From Rhodospirillales bacterium (lineage in GTDB: Bacteria; Pseudomonadota; Alphaproteobacteria; Rhodospirillales; JASLLZ01), in assembly GCA_030746775.1 (NCBI GenBank), contig JASLLZ010000006.1:1-64000 (forward strand): DNA of 64,000 nucleotides, read 5' to 3'. Below the pieces are notes generated by a model, which saw only the letters and a list, made by a program, of their open reading frames with translations, was not told the origin of the DNA and searched no databases. Both the position numbers and the translations under genes were made by a program. The first letter of the stretch is position 1; every line of letters begins with the position of its first letter. Shown piece by piece: positions 41,285 through 49,281 of this stretch.

Positions 41285-42768
41285 GACGGGTCTCCCTCTC
41301 CGTCCAGCAATTGGGCGCCGAAGTTGCGTTCGGGGTCCATTTCGGGCGCCAGGCGGCCCAAGGGCCGGGCGGCGTCGGGGACGGCGCAGGGCAGGAACTC
41401 GCCCGAGCCGCGCTCGGCGTTGAGTTGGCCGTCCTCGACCACGACGCGGCCCCGGCTCAGCACGGTGACCGGCCAGCCGGTGACGGCGCGCCCCTCATAG
41501 GGCGTGTAGCCGACGTTGTCGTGCAGCATGTCGGCGCCGATGGTGACCTCTTTTTCGGGGTCCCAGATGGCGATGTCGGCGTCGGCGCCGACCGCAATCG
41601 TGCCCTTGCGCGGGAACAGGCCATAGAGCTTGGCCGCCGCCGTGGCGCTCAAATCGACGAAGCGATGCAGATCGATGCGGCCCGCCCCCACGCCTTCGGA
41701 AAACAACAGCGGCAGGCGGGCCTCGATGCCCGGCACGCCGCTGGCGATTTGCTTGAACGACGGGTTGGGTCCGGCGGCCAGCTTGCCCGTCTCGTCGTGG
41801 CGGTAGGGCGCGTGGTCGGACGAGAAGACCTGGAAGGTGCCGTTGCGAAGACCGGTCCAGATCGCCTCCTGGGCTTGGGCGTCGCGGGGCGGCGGGCTGC
41901 AACAGAACTTGGCCCCTTCGGAGCCCTCGAGGTCGAGGTCGTCGGCGGTGAGAAACAGATACTGGGGACAGGTCTCGCCATAGATCTTGAGGCCCAGGTT
42001 CTGGGCCTGGCGGATCTCGTCGCGCGCCTCTTCGGTCGAGACGTGGACGATCAGGATGGGCACGTCCATGAGCCGCGACAGGGCGATCACCCGATGGGTC
42101 GCCTCGCCCTCGCCGATCCGCGAATGGGCAACCGCGTGATAGCGCGGCTCCCGATGCCCCTTGTCGAGCAGGCGGTTGGAGATCCAGCGGATGGCGTCGT
42201 CGTTTTCGGCGTGCACCATGACCAAGGCGCCCTCGCGCCGCGCCAGGGCAAGAACGTCGAGGAACTGGTAGTCGTCGATCTTCAGCGCCTCATAGGTGGT
42301 GTAGACCTTGAACGACGTGTAGCCGTCGCGGATCAGGGCCGGCAGCTCCTGGCCCAGGACCTCGTCGGTGGGGTCGGAGATGATCAAATGAAAGGCGTAG
42401 TCGATCACCGCCTTGGGGCCGTCGCGGTCGTGGTAGTCGGTGACCACCTGACGCAGCGACTGGCCCCGGTGCTGGGCGGCGAAGGGCATGATCGTGGTCG
42501 TGCCGCCGAAGGCCGCCGAGACGGTGGCGCTCAGGAAGTCGTCGGCGCACATCAGACCGGTCGACGAAACCTGCTCGACATGGCAATGGCTGTCGACACC
42601 GCCCGGCAGGACCAGCTTGCCCTTGGTCTCGATGACCCGCTCGCCACCTTTGAGGTTTTCGGCCAGGGCCGCCACCCGGCCGTCTTTGATGCCGACGTCG
42701 CAGAGCGAGCGCTCCGACGCCGTGGCGACGGTTCCGCCCCGGATGATCAGATCATAGGCCGCCATCAT
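41281..42768 (-). CDS. D-hydantoinase / dihydropyrimidinase
   Basis: The 495-residue amidohydrolase opens cyclic ureides such as 5-substituted hydantoins. The metal-binding HCH in GGVDSHCHVE lies near residue 61. The carboxylated lysine is in GYTSFKVYTTYE, the later histidines are in MVHAEND and LIVHVSTEE, and the catalytic Asp is in SSDHAPY. Two ATGs occur in tandem; the second has the better distance from GGAGG. The downstream D-carbamoylase and racemase favour hydantoin use over pyrimidine catabolism, for which a dihydropyrimidine dehydrogenase would be expected and is not seen. Confidence 0.88.
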   Translation of the reverse strand: MMAAYDLIIRGGTVATASERSLCDVGIKDGRVAALAENLKGGERVIETKGKLVLPGGVDSHCHVEQVSSTGLMCADDFLSATVSAAFGGTTTIMPFAAQHRGQSLRQVVTDYHDRDGPKAVIDYAFHLIISDPTDEVLGQELPALIRDGYTSFKVYTTYEALKIDDYQFLDVLALARREGALVMVHAENDDAIRWISNRLLDKGHREPRYHAVAHSRIGEGEATHRVIALSRLMDVPILIVHVSTEEARDEIRQAQNLGLKIYGETCPQYLFLTADDLDLEGSEGAKFCCSPPPRDAQAQEAIWTGLRNGTFQVFSSDHAPYRHDETGKLAAGPNPSFKQIASGVPGIEARLPLLFSEGVGAGRIDLHRFVDLSATAAAKLYGLFPRKGTIAVGADADIAIWDPEKEVTIGADMLHDNVGYTPYEGRAVTGWPVTVLSRGRVVVEDGQLNAERGSGEFLPCAVPDAARPLGRLAPEMDPERNFGAQLLDGEGDPS

Positions 42769-42802
42769 GGCCTCCTTTCCCTTTATCCATTTAACGCAAA
42801 TA

Positions 42803-42842
42803 GGTCGTCGCGGATGTAAACATGCGCTCGGGATTTGCTCTA
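42803..42842. repeat. Partial copy of the TAGAGCA/TGCTCTA element
   Basis: The sequence cgctcgggatttgctcta and its flank ggtcgtcgcggatg match one end of the complete element at 43917-44021. The outer CTA is the coq7 stop codon read on the minus strand. The piece fills most of the gap before the hydantoinase start. Confidence 0.7.
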
Positions 42843-43388
42843 GATACGCTCCGACAGCCAGATGGCGAGGCGCGAGCCGGTCTTGACCACCGCCGTAAGG
42901 GCGTCGAAGGCCGGGGCGTCGAGGGCGCCGTGATCAAGCCCGGTCTGGCGGTGTTCCATCTCTTCTTCGCGAAAGCCCTCGAAGGCGCGCTTCAGTTCCG
43001 GCTCGTCGTCGCCCAACTGTTCGATCTGGCCGGCGTAGTGTTGGTCGATGACTTCCTCGACGGCAACCGTGCAGGCCATGGCGGCGCGTTCGCCCAACAG
43101 CGCCGTCGTGGCGCCAAGGGCGAAACCCGCCGCGTGCCACAGGGGCATCAGGGCCGTCGGGCGAATCCGCCGTTCGGCGGCCAGCTCGTTGAAAGCCGCC
43201 AGATGCTGGCGCTCCTGTTCGGCCATGTGGCGGATGACCGGCGCCGACGGGCTTCGCCCGAGGATCGCCAGTTGGCCTTCGTAGATGCGAACGGCGCCGA
43301 ACTCTCCGGCCTGATCGACGCGGATCATGCGCTTGACCCGGTCGACGGGCGAAAGGTCGCCGGGCAGGCGGCGGGGCCGGGCGGTCAA
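42840..43388 (-). CDS. coq7: Demethoxyubiquinone hydroxylase Coq7
   Basis: The 182-residue diiron monooxygenase performs the C6 hydroxylation in ubiquinone synthesis. The four-helix bundle has its iron ligands in GEFGAVRIYEGQ, EQERQHL, VEEVIDQHY and EEEMEHRQ. The start is TTG overlapping the dsbB stop (TTGA). The stop codon is supplied by a repeat element. An alternative internal ATG would delete the helix before the first motif. With UbiE and UbiB it makes three quinone genes in the window. Confidence 0.92.
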   Translation of the reverse strand: MTARPRRLPGDLSPVDRVKRMIRVDQAGEFGAVRIYEGQLAILGRSPSAPVIRHMAEQERQHLAAFNELAAERRIRPTALMPLWHAAGFALGATTALLGERAAMACTVAVEEVIDQHYAGQIEQLGDDEPELKRAFEGFREEEMEHRQTGLDHGALDAPAFDALTAVVKTGSRLAIWLSERI

Positions 43389-43903
43389 GGCGACTTCCCT
43401 CTGAGAAGGGCGCGCGCGCCCAACAGGCTGAACACGGCCAGGCCCAGGGAGACCAGCGCGTTATAGCCGGCCAAGGAGACGCCGAAGAGCGTCCAGTCGA
43501 CCTGGTCGCAGGGCTTGGCCGGCGAGCCCGCCGCCAGCCCGGCCTTCAACTGCTCCAGGGTCATGGCGCCCGGCTGGCCGCCGCCGCAGGCGGCGATGGA
43601 ACCCCACCAGTGCTGCTCGACGCCGACGTGATAAAGGGCCAGCCAGGCGCCGGTCAGGAAAACGACGGCGCACAGGCCGGCGATGGCGGCGCCGGCCCGC
43701 CCCTCGCCGCCGAGCCCGACGCCGACAGTGGCCAGCATCGCCGCGATCACGTAGGGCACGCGCTGATAGATGCAAAGGACGCAGGGCTCGAGCCCGAAAA
43801 GATGCTGGGCGGCAAAGGCACCGATCAGCACCGCCGAACTGGCGAGCAGAATGGCCAGGGCGACAAAGCGCGGATGGACATAGGCTGAAAGGGACCCGTT
43901 CAT
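43385..43903 (-). CDS. dsbB: Disulfide bond formation protein B
   Basis: The 172-residue four-helix membrane protein reoxidises DsbA and passes electrons to quinone. The first redox pair CVLC follows the first helix. The second, more widely spaced pair is in the periplasmic loop (AACGGG and KPCDQVDW). The gene is coupled to coq7 through a TTGA overlap. The quinone dependence of DsbB makes this pairing sensible, though it may be chance. Confidence 0.9.
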   Translation of the reverse strand: MNGSLSAYVHPRFVALAILLASSAVLIGAFAAQHLFGLEPCVLCIYQRVPYVIAAMLATVGVGLGGEGRAGAAIAGLCAVVFLTGAWLALYHVGVEQHWWGSIAACGGGQPGAMTLEQLKAGLAAGSPAKPCDQVDWTLFGVSLAGYNALVSLGLAVFSLLGARALLRGKSP

Positions 43904-43916
43904 GGCTCAAGGATAG

Positions 43917-44021
43917 TAGAGCAAATCCCGAGCGGATGGAATCATCCGCGACGACGTATTTGCACCTAGAACAAGGAGTTAGAGAATTTTCGGTGAACGC
44001 ATGTGAACGGAAAATGCTCTA
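43917..44021. mobile_element. TAGAGCA...TGCTCTA MITE-like element, complete copy
   Basis: The 105-base element is bounded by TAGAGCAaatcc and ggaaaatGCTCTA, with TA at both ends, as expected for target duplication by a TA-targeting transposase. I recall closely similar sequences dispersed in other alphaproteobacterial genomes. It fills the space between dsbB and yqaA, and its last bases are the stop codon of yqaA on the minus strand. Confidence 0.7.
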
Positions 44022-44600
44022 GAAGACGAACTTGAGGGCCAGGAAGCCGCCCAGAAGGAGAACGAAGAAGAGGATGGCAAGGCGGTTCAGATGGGTCTCG
44101 ACGAAGACCCGGATGGGCGCGCCGAAACGCCACAGGAGACCCGCCTCGACGAAGAAGCGCAGCCCCCTCGAGGCCACGGACGCCACGGTGAAGACGACGA
44201 TATCAAGGCCGGTGACGCCGCTGGCGATGGTGATCACCTTATAGGGGAACGGAGTCACCCCGGCGCCGGCGACGATCCACGCCCCCCATTCGTTGTAGCG
44301 CTCCTGGAAAGCCGAGAACTGGGTCCCGTAGCCGTAGAAATCCAACAAGGGCCGGCCGACGGATTCGTACATGAAATAGCCGATGCCATAGCCCGCTAGG
44401 CCGCCCAGCACCGAGCCGGCCGTACAGACGGCGGCGATGCGCCATGCCTTGTCGCGGCTGGCCAGCACCATGGGAATGATCAGGACGTCGGGCGGGATCG
44501 GAAAGACCGAGCTTTCGACGAAAGCGACCGCGAACAGCGCCGCTAGGGCATGGCGGTGGGCCGCCCATTTCATCGTCCAGTCGTAAAGTCCGCGCAGCAC
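44019..44600 (-). CDS. YqaA/DedA-like VTT-domain membrane protein
   Basis: The 193-residue membrane protein has the VTT (SNARE-associated) core: ESSVFPIPPDVLIIPM, a glycine-rich GGLAGYGIGYF helix, and GAGVTPFPYKVITIASG with its re-entrant helix character. It belongs to the YqaA branch of DedA-like proteins, which act on membrane lipid or proton homeostasis. The GTG at 44600 is preceded by a strong GGAGGAG, and upstream sequence runs into a repeat. The stop is supplied by the preceding element. Confidence 0.82.
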   Translation of the reverse strand: MLRGLYDWTMKWAAHRHALAALFAVAFVESSVFPIPPDVLIIPMVLASRDKAWRIAAVCTAGSVLGGLAGYGIGYFMYESVGRPLLDFYGYGTQFSAFQERYNEWGAWIVAGAGVTPFPYKVITIASGVTGLDIVVFTVASVASRGLRFFVEAGLLWRFGAPIRVFVETHLNRLAILFFVLLLGGFLALKFVF

Positions 44601-44682
44601 CGGCTTCTCCTCCCACCGCTTCCTCGCCCCGGCGGATGTGTACCAGCCCGGCCGGGCCGGGGCAATTGCCGGCGACGGGCGA

Positions 44683-44786
44683 CCCCCCACCCTGGCCCTC
44701 CCCCACAAGGGGGGAGGGAAGTTCTTGGCGATCGCCGAAATATGCGCCCCCTCCCCCTTTCGACGGGGGAGGGCTGGGGTGGGGGC
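44683..44786. repeat. CCCTCCCCC-type imperfect inverted repeat
   Basis: Two arms of about 35 bases are imperfect complements of each other: one with ccaccctggccctccccc, the other with gggggagggctggggtggg. Each arm is also a small hairpin. It belongs to a class of C-rich intergenic repeats common in high-GC proteobacteria. No gene is seen from 44601 to 45212. Confidence 0.7.
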
Positions 44787-44872
44787 GATGACCGCAACGC
44801 AATTGAATTCGCATGGATGATGCCGTGGACCGCGAAAAGGCTTGCCATCGGCGGCCCCGCGCTGTCGTATTC

Positions 44873-45194
44873 TAGTGTTCTGAATCGGACTGATAGTACC
44901 CATACGATCGCTTTTCCCGTTCGCTCGGCAGGAAGGGAGGCGCGGGCGATGCCTTTGCATCGGCAAGCCTTCCTGACGTACCGAGGGGGCGGGAAAAGCG
45001 ACCCGCTGGGCGGTCTTCCGAGCCCACCGGGGCCATGGGGTGCCCCCGTATTTGAATTGCGGGGGGCGCCCCCGCGACCCCCGGCGTCGGTGCGCGGCGC
45101 TTGTGATGGTTCCCCATCACGGCGCACCACGCGCCTAGCCGGATGAACTCGGAAGGCCGTCGTATGGGTACTATCAGTTCGATTCAGAGCACTA
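44873..45194. mobile_element. MITE-like element with 33-bp terminal inverted repeats
   Basis: Terminal inverted repeats at 44875-44907 and 45160-45192 pair at 31 of 33 positions and are flanked by TA on both sides, the mark of IS630/Tc1-type transposition. The interior has no open frame of note but contains nested palindromes, including cgcttttcccg with cgggaaaagcg and tgtgatgg with ccatcacg. It ends 18 bases before an MFS gene and may carry that gene's promoter. No matching transposase lies in the window. Confidence 0.75.
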
Positions 45195-45212
45195 ACCAGG
45201 AGGAAACGGCGG

Positions 45213-46460
45213 ATGATCGACGGGACGGGGCAGGGGGCGCGCCGGGAAGTGCGCCGCGAGACCAAGGTCATCGGCCTGGTGGGCGGCGCTTTTCTGGTCC
45301 ATCATTTTCTGCAACTCGCCCTGCCGCCCCTGTTTCCCCTGCTCAAGATCGAGTTCCAGGTCAGCTACGCGGCCCTCGGCGGCATCATGACGGCCTTCAG
45401 CCTGGCCTCGGCGGCGGCTCAGATTCCGGTCGGTTTTCTGGTCGACCGGGTCGGTGCCCGGTGGGTTCTGATGGGCGGCCTGGGTCTGGCCTCGGCGTCC
45501 CTGGCGCTGATCGCCGCCACCTCGTCCTACACCGCCTTCCTGGCCCTGGCCGTGGTCATGGGCGCCGCCAATTCGGCCTGCACGCCGGCCGATTACGCCA
45601 TCCTCTCAAGTTCCATCGCCCGGGCCCGCGCCGGCCGTGCCTTCAGCCTGCATACCTTCGCCGGCCAGGTCGGCTTTGTCCTTGCCCCCGCCACCATGGG
45701 CCTCTTGGCGGCCTGGGGCGGATGGCGCATGGCGGTCGTCGCCGCCGGCGTTCTGGGCCTGCTCGCCGTCGCCGCCCTCATCGTCGGGCGCGGGCTCCTC
45801 GTCGAGGGCACGCCGCATACGGCCTCGACCGAGGCGCCGCCGGCGGACAGGCGCGAGCCCGTGCCCGAGAAAGGAGGCTTCGCGCTCCTCCTGTCGCCGC
45901 CCATTCTGTTGTTCCTTTTGTTCTTCATCCTCAACTCGTCGGCCTCGACCGGCATCAGGACCTTTTCGGTCACCGCCATGATGGCGTTTCACGAAAGCTC
46001 GCTCACGGTTGCCAACGCGGCGCTGACGGGCTACTTCGTCGGCACCTCGACGGGGGTTCTGGCGGGCGGCTGGCTGGCCGACCGGGTGCGGCGCTACGAT
46101 CTTCCCATGGCCTGCGTGGTTTTGCCCGGCGTCGCCGTCCTGGCCCTGCTCGGCGGTTACGTCCTGCCCGGCGTCGGCCTGATCGCGGCGGTCGTTTTCT
46201 TCGGCCTTACCCAGGGCGTTATGCGGCCCTTGCGCGACGTCTTGATCATGCTGGCGACGCCGCCGGGTTCGTTCGGCAAGGTGCGCGCCTTCGTCAACAT
46301 GGGCGGCCACGTCGGCAGCGCCGTCATCCCGGTGTTCCTCGGTTGGCTCATCGACCAGGGCGAGCCGCAATGGGTGTTCTGGACCATCGCCGCGGGCATC
46401 CTGCTCGCCATCGGGACGATCTTCATCGTCCACCCGATGGTCAAAATCGAGCGCCGATGA
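45213..46460 (+). CDS. MFS transporter
   Basis: The 415-residue protein has twelve predicted hydrophobic helices in two halves. The loop between helices 2 and 3 reads GFLVDRVGARWVLM, the usual MFS motif A. A hydrophilic central loop (about residues 195-220) separates the halves. AGGAGG upstream of the ATG, immediately after the MITE-like element, supports the start. It resembles general drug or metabolite permeases, and the substrate cannot be deduced. Confidence 0.82.
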   Translation: MIDGTGQGARREVRRETKVIGLVGGAFLVHHFLQLALPPLFPLLKIEFQVSYAALGGIMTAFSLASAAAQIPVGFLVDRVGARWVLMGGLGLASASLALIAATSSYTAFLALAVVMGAANSACTPADYAILSSSIARARAGRAFSLHTFAGQVGFVLAPATMGLLAAWGGWRMAVVAAGVLGLLAVAALIVGRGLLVEGTPHTASTEAPPADRREPVPEKGGFALLLSPPILLFLLFFILNSSASTGIRTFSVTAMMAFHESSLTVANAALTGYFVGTSTGVLAGGWLADRVRRYDLPMACVVLPGVAVLALLGGYVLPGVGLIAAVVFFGLTQGVMRPLRDVLIMLATPPGSFGKVRAFVNMGGHVGSAVIPVFLGWLIDQGEPQWVFWTIAAGILLAIGTIFIVHPMVKIERR

Positions 46461-46468
46461 TCAGCGTA

Positions 46469-46496
46469 TTGACGCGTGATCGCGCCGGGCTATGAT
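46469..46496 (+). promoter_or_regulatory. Promoter of tRNA-Leu
   Basis: TTGACG and TATGAT are separated by 16 bases and end 16 bases before the first base of the tRNA. Confidence 0.7.
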
Positions 46497-46512
46497 CGGC
46501 GCCGTCGCGGCG

Positions 46513-46599
46513 GCCCCTGTGGCGGAATTGGTAGACGCGCTGGATTCAAAATCCAGTTCCGGTAACGGAGTGGGAGTTCGATTCTCCCCGGGGGCACCA
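46513..46599 (+). tRNA. tRNA-Leu (anticodon CAA)
   Basis: The 87-base gene folds as a class II tRNA. The acceptor stem is GCCCCTG with CGGGGGC, the D arm contains AATTGGTAGACGC, and the anticodon stem ctgga/tccag encloses ttcaaaa, giving anticodon CAA. The long variable arm (ttccggtaacgga) and the TTCGATT loop are normal for leucine. The CCA end is encoded. It reads UUG codons. Confidence 0.96.
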
Positions 46600-46606
46600 C
46601 CTTCCC

Positions 46607-47182
46607 TCATGCCGCCTCCACGCCATCGAGAAACCGGCACCAGTGTTCGGGCAGGCCGTGGGCCCGGGCGCCTTCGCGCAGCAGCGTCAAGTAGCGCAGC
46701 GACGGTTTGCCGTCGATCTCGTTGCCCTGGGCGATGTAGGTCACGGCCGGGACCGGGCGGCCGTCCCCATCCTCGGCCTCGATCCACAGATGGCGGTAGT
46801 AGCGGCCGGGGACGCCCTCGGTCGAATCGAGGCGCACCAGGTCATGGCGCGTGATCTTGTACAACACGCCCCAGACCTCGCCGTCCGGCGCCGGCTCGAT
46901 GTTGGCCGGCGCCGCCCGGCCCTTGGGCCGGCCGTCGAGGTTGAAGCGCAGGCGGTAGCCCTTTATCCGGCCGGCCCGCCATTCGCGCGCGGTCATGCGC
47001 CGGCGGTCGCGAAAGGCTGTATCGTGCATGTTGGAGCCGAAGGCGAAATACCACACCGCCTCGCCGGGCCCGCCGTCGAGCCCAAGGCCCCAAAAACGGT
47101 AATAGAGACGCGCCGCCGTCCACGACCTCCGGCAAACAGCGTTCGCCGCCCGGCGCAATAATCTCCGCACCCGGCGCCTCAC
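46607..47182 (-). CDS. Gamma-glutamylcyclotransferase-like protein
   Basis: The 191-residue protein has the family start YFAFGSNM near residue 46 and a conserved glutamate in the STEGVPGRYYR region, which fits the catalytic Glu. Proteins of this fold cleave gamma-glutamyl amino acids or dipeptides to 5-oxoproline. About 40 basic residues precede the domain, so the true start may be further inside. The GTG used overlaps the upstream MFS stop (GTGA). The end lies 8 bases from the tRNA. Confidence 0.78.
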   Translation of the reverse strand: MRRRVRRLLRRAANAVCRRSWTAARLYYRFWGLGLDGGPGEAVWYFAFGSNMHDTAFRDRRRMTAREWRAGRIKGYRLRFNLDGRPKGRAAPANIEPAPDGEVWGVLYKITRHDLVRLDSTEGVPGRYYRHLWIEAEDGDGRPVPAVTYIAQGNEIDGKPSLRYLTLLREGARAHGLPEHWCRFLDGVEAA

Positions 47183-48438
47183 TCTTCGCTGTCCCCGGCC
47201 GGTTGGCCGAGCCGCCGGATGGTCAGGTATTGCAGCGCGCCGGCGACTACGGCGACAACGAACACGCCGTTAAGCGAAACGGCGTCGGCAATAACGCCGC
47301 CGACGATCGGCAGCAACGAGGACGGCGCCACGAAGGCGTTGAAATATCCGCTGTAGGCCGGACGCCGATCGTCGGGCGAGATTTCCATCAGGTAGCCGAG
47401 CATGGCGATGGTGGTGCCGTTGACCAGGGCGCCGAGCAAGAAGAACAGCGCGGCGAAGGCCGGCAACGTTGCAACCCCGAGACGATCCCAGGTGAGCGCC
47501 ATGATAAGAACCGCCAGCGGCGGGATCAGGCGCAACACGGCGACGCCTTCCAACAGGCTCTGCTTGCCCCGCCTGTCGCCCCACCGGCCCCATAGCGGGT
47601 TCGAGGCCAGCGCCCCGGCGGTCTGGGCGCCGAGCAGCAGCGGGATGTCGAGAAGGGCGAGGCCGCCGGCGCGCGCCTGGATGACGTAAAAGGGCAGCGC
47701 CATCAACGCCGCGCCGCCGAGCCACTGGGAACGGAGAAAGAGGCGAAAGCGGGCGTCCTCGCGGTAGACCCGGAGCCCGCCCAGCAGAAATTCGGCGAAT
47801 CCCCGCCTTGGTTCCCGTGGCGCCGGGGCGTCGGTCTCGCCGGCCGAGACGAACAGGACCGACGATGCCAACATCAAGGCGGCGCCGATGGCGAAGATGG
47901 CGGCGTGGGCTTCGACAAATGGCAGGTGGCCGATCAACCGATGGGCGGCGGCGGCCACCGCCAGGCCCAACAGACCGCCGCCGAAGAAACGCCACGCCAG
48001 CAGGCGGCTGCGCCGGCCGGACGGAATCGAGCGCCCGACGATGTCGTTGTAGGGCACCGCGACGATGCCGCTGATGAAGGCGTAGCCGGTCCACAGAACG
48101 AAGAAGACGACCGCCAGGACGGTGGGCGAGGCGCCGCCCAGGGCCGCGACGGCGGCGGCCAGAAGGGCCAGACAGGCGGCGCGCCCGAAGGCGCCGACGA
48201 CGTAGAAAGGCATGCGGCGGCGGCGTCCCTCGGCCAGATAGCCGACGAAAAGCTGGGGGAACAGCCAGCCGAAGCGCAATATCGCGCTGGCCAGGCCGAC
48301 GGCGATCGAACTGCCCGTCACGGCGTGGACGAAGCCGGCGATGATGGTCGCCGAATCGACCGCCGCCGAGCCGCCCTGAAAACCGACCCCGGCGCCGGCG
48401 ATGCGCCAGAAACGTTCACTTTCGGGTTTATCGGCCAT
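47179..48438 (-). CDS. MFS transporter
   Basis: The 419-residue membrane protein has about twelve hydrophobic helices, a basic FVGYLAEGRRRRMPFY loop after helix 2, and NDIVGRSIPSGRRSRLLAWRFFGGG-type loop motifs (shown in part: GRSIPSGRRSRLLAW). The pattern suits the major facilitator superfamily. I chose the ATG at 48438, as the upstream frame is basic and unrelated. The cyclotransferase-like gene starts in its stop codon. The substrate is unknown. Confidence 0.8.
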   Translation of the reverse strand: MADKPESERFWRIAGAGVGFQGGSAAVDSATIIAGFVHAVTGSSIAVGLASAILRFGWLFPQLFVGYLAEGRRRRMPFYVVGAFGRAACLALLAAAVAALGGASPTVLAVVFFVLWTGYAFISGIVAVPYNDIVGRSIPSGRRSRLLAWRFFGGGLLGLAVAAAAHRLIGHLPFVEAHAAIFAIGAALMLASSVLFVSAGETDAPAPREPRRGFAEFLLGGLRVYREDARFRLFLRSQWLGGAALMALPFYVIQARAGGLALLDIPLLLGAQTAGALASNPLWGRWGDRRGKQSLLEGVAVLRLIPPLAVLIMALTWDRLGVATLPAFAALFFLLGALVNGTTIAMLGYLMEISPDDRRPAYSGYFNAFVAPSSLLPIVGGVIADAVSLNGVFVVAVVAGALQYLTIRRLGQPAGDSEE

Positions 48439-48653
48439 TGTCCGCCCAGTCTGGTGCGTCGTTCGACCAATGTCACGCCGATCCGCCGCGATCGACCTTA
48501 TAAAGCATCGGTTGGCGACCCTATGCCGAGACCGCGCCATGCGAGTGGGGCGATCGCCCCTTGAGCATCGTTTACGGTGCCACAGAGATAGGTATCATGG
48601 GATTCCACGAGATTTCGATGTGCGCCGCCGCCGATCCTGGCATGGGAATGCGA

Positions 48654-48875
48654 ATGGCCGTCAACAACGGTAAGTCACAGGTTGGCACACCCCGCATCGC
48701 GGTTGTCGGCTGCGGCGCCTGGGGCAAGAACCTGGTGCGCAACTTCAAGGCCCTCGGCGCGCTCGCCGCGGTGCATGACGCCGACGCGGACACTGCCCGT
48801 TCCAACGCCGCCGCCGCCGCCGAGCAGGCCATGCGGACAGGAAGGGCCGTTCCCTTGCGCGAGGAGCAATCATGA
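48654..48875 (+). pseudogene. Gfo/Idh/MocA oxidoreductase remnant
   Basis: The frame starts like a sugar oxidoreductase with IAVVGCGAWGKNLVRNF, a complete Rossmann start, then jumps after about 45 residues to a short AMRTGRAVPL end. It reads as the N- and C-terminal ends joined by an in-frame deletion of most of the enzyme. Its stop overlaps an acyltransferase start, as in nucleotide-sugar operons of the WbpB/WbpD kind. An upstream ATG at 48561 is also in frame. Confidence 0.65.
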
Positions 48876-48940
48876 TCCACGAAACCGCCCAGGTCGACGA
48901 GGGCTGCGTCATCCATGTCCTTCAATCGGGCAGCCGCTGA
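48872..48940 (+). pseudogene. Truncated acyltransferase start (WbpD-like)
   Basis: Only the first 15 or so codons remain: MIHETAQVDEGCVI is the usual N-terminus of left-handed beta-helix sugar N-acetyltransferases. After that the frame meets a stop and transposase remnants. The insertion element probably cut the gene. Confidence 0.55.
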
Positions 48941-48943
48941 CAG

Positions 48944-49150
48944 GATTGCCCAGCCCAATACGGGCCGTCGACGACGATTTACAATCGCTTTAACCGTTGG
49001 TCGCACAAGGGCATCTGGCAGGACATGTTCGCCCAACTGACGGCGGCGGAAAAGGGGGCTTCTGTTCAGGCCACGGGCCGCACCAAGGGCGGGCGCGACA
49101 CCAAGGTCCATGCCATAAGCGGCGCCCATTGCCGTCCCCTGGCGGCCCCA
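48944..49150 (+). mobile_element. IS5-family transposase remnant
   Basis: The frame encodes YGPSTTIYNRFNRWSHKGIWQ and then GRTKGGRDTKVHAI, both (taken as separate parts) typical of IS5/IS427 transposases. The usual residues between them are missing, and there is no intact end or inverted repeat that I can identify. The remnant lies inside the broken sugar genes. The following bases to 49281 show no gene. Confidence 0.7.
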
Positions 49151-49281
49151 TGCATCGTAGCGCTCATCCGTTACGGAATTCGAACGAGTCCCGACCCTGA
49201 TAAGCAAGCAAAGTTTTTACAAATTGACGCTCAAAAGGTGTATTTTCGAGGCGCGGTCGTTCCTTAAGCGTAAACTGAACT

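Noticed and set aside
41281-42768. Dihydropyrimidinase of reductive pyrimidine catabolism as the main role
   Set aside because: No dihydropyrimidine dehydrogenase is nearby, and the coupled D-carbamoylase and racemase point to hydantoins; it cannot be excluded fully.
46513-46599. tRNA-Leu as an island attachment site
   Set aside because: No integrase and no repeat of the tRNA 3' end occur downstream; ordinary genes follow.
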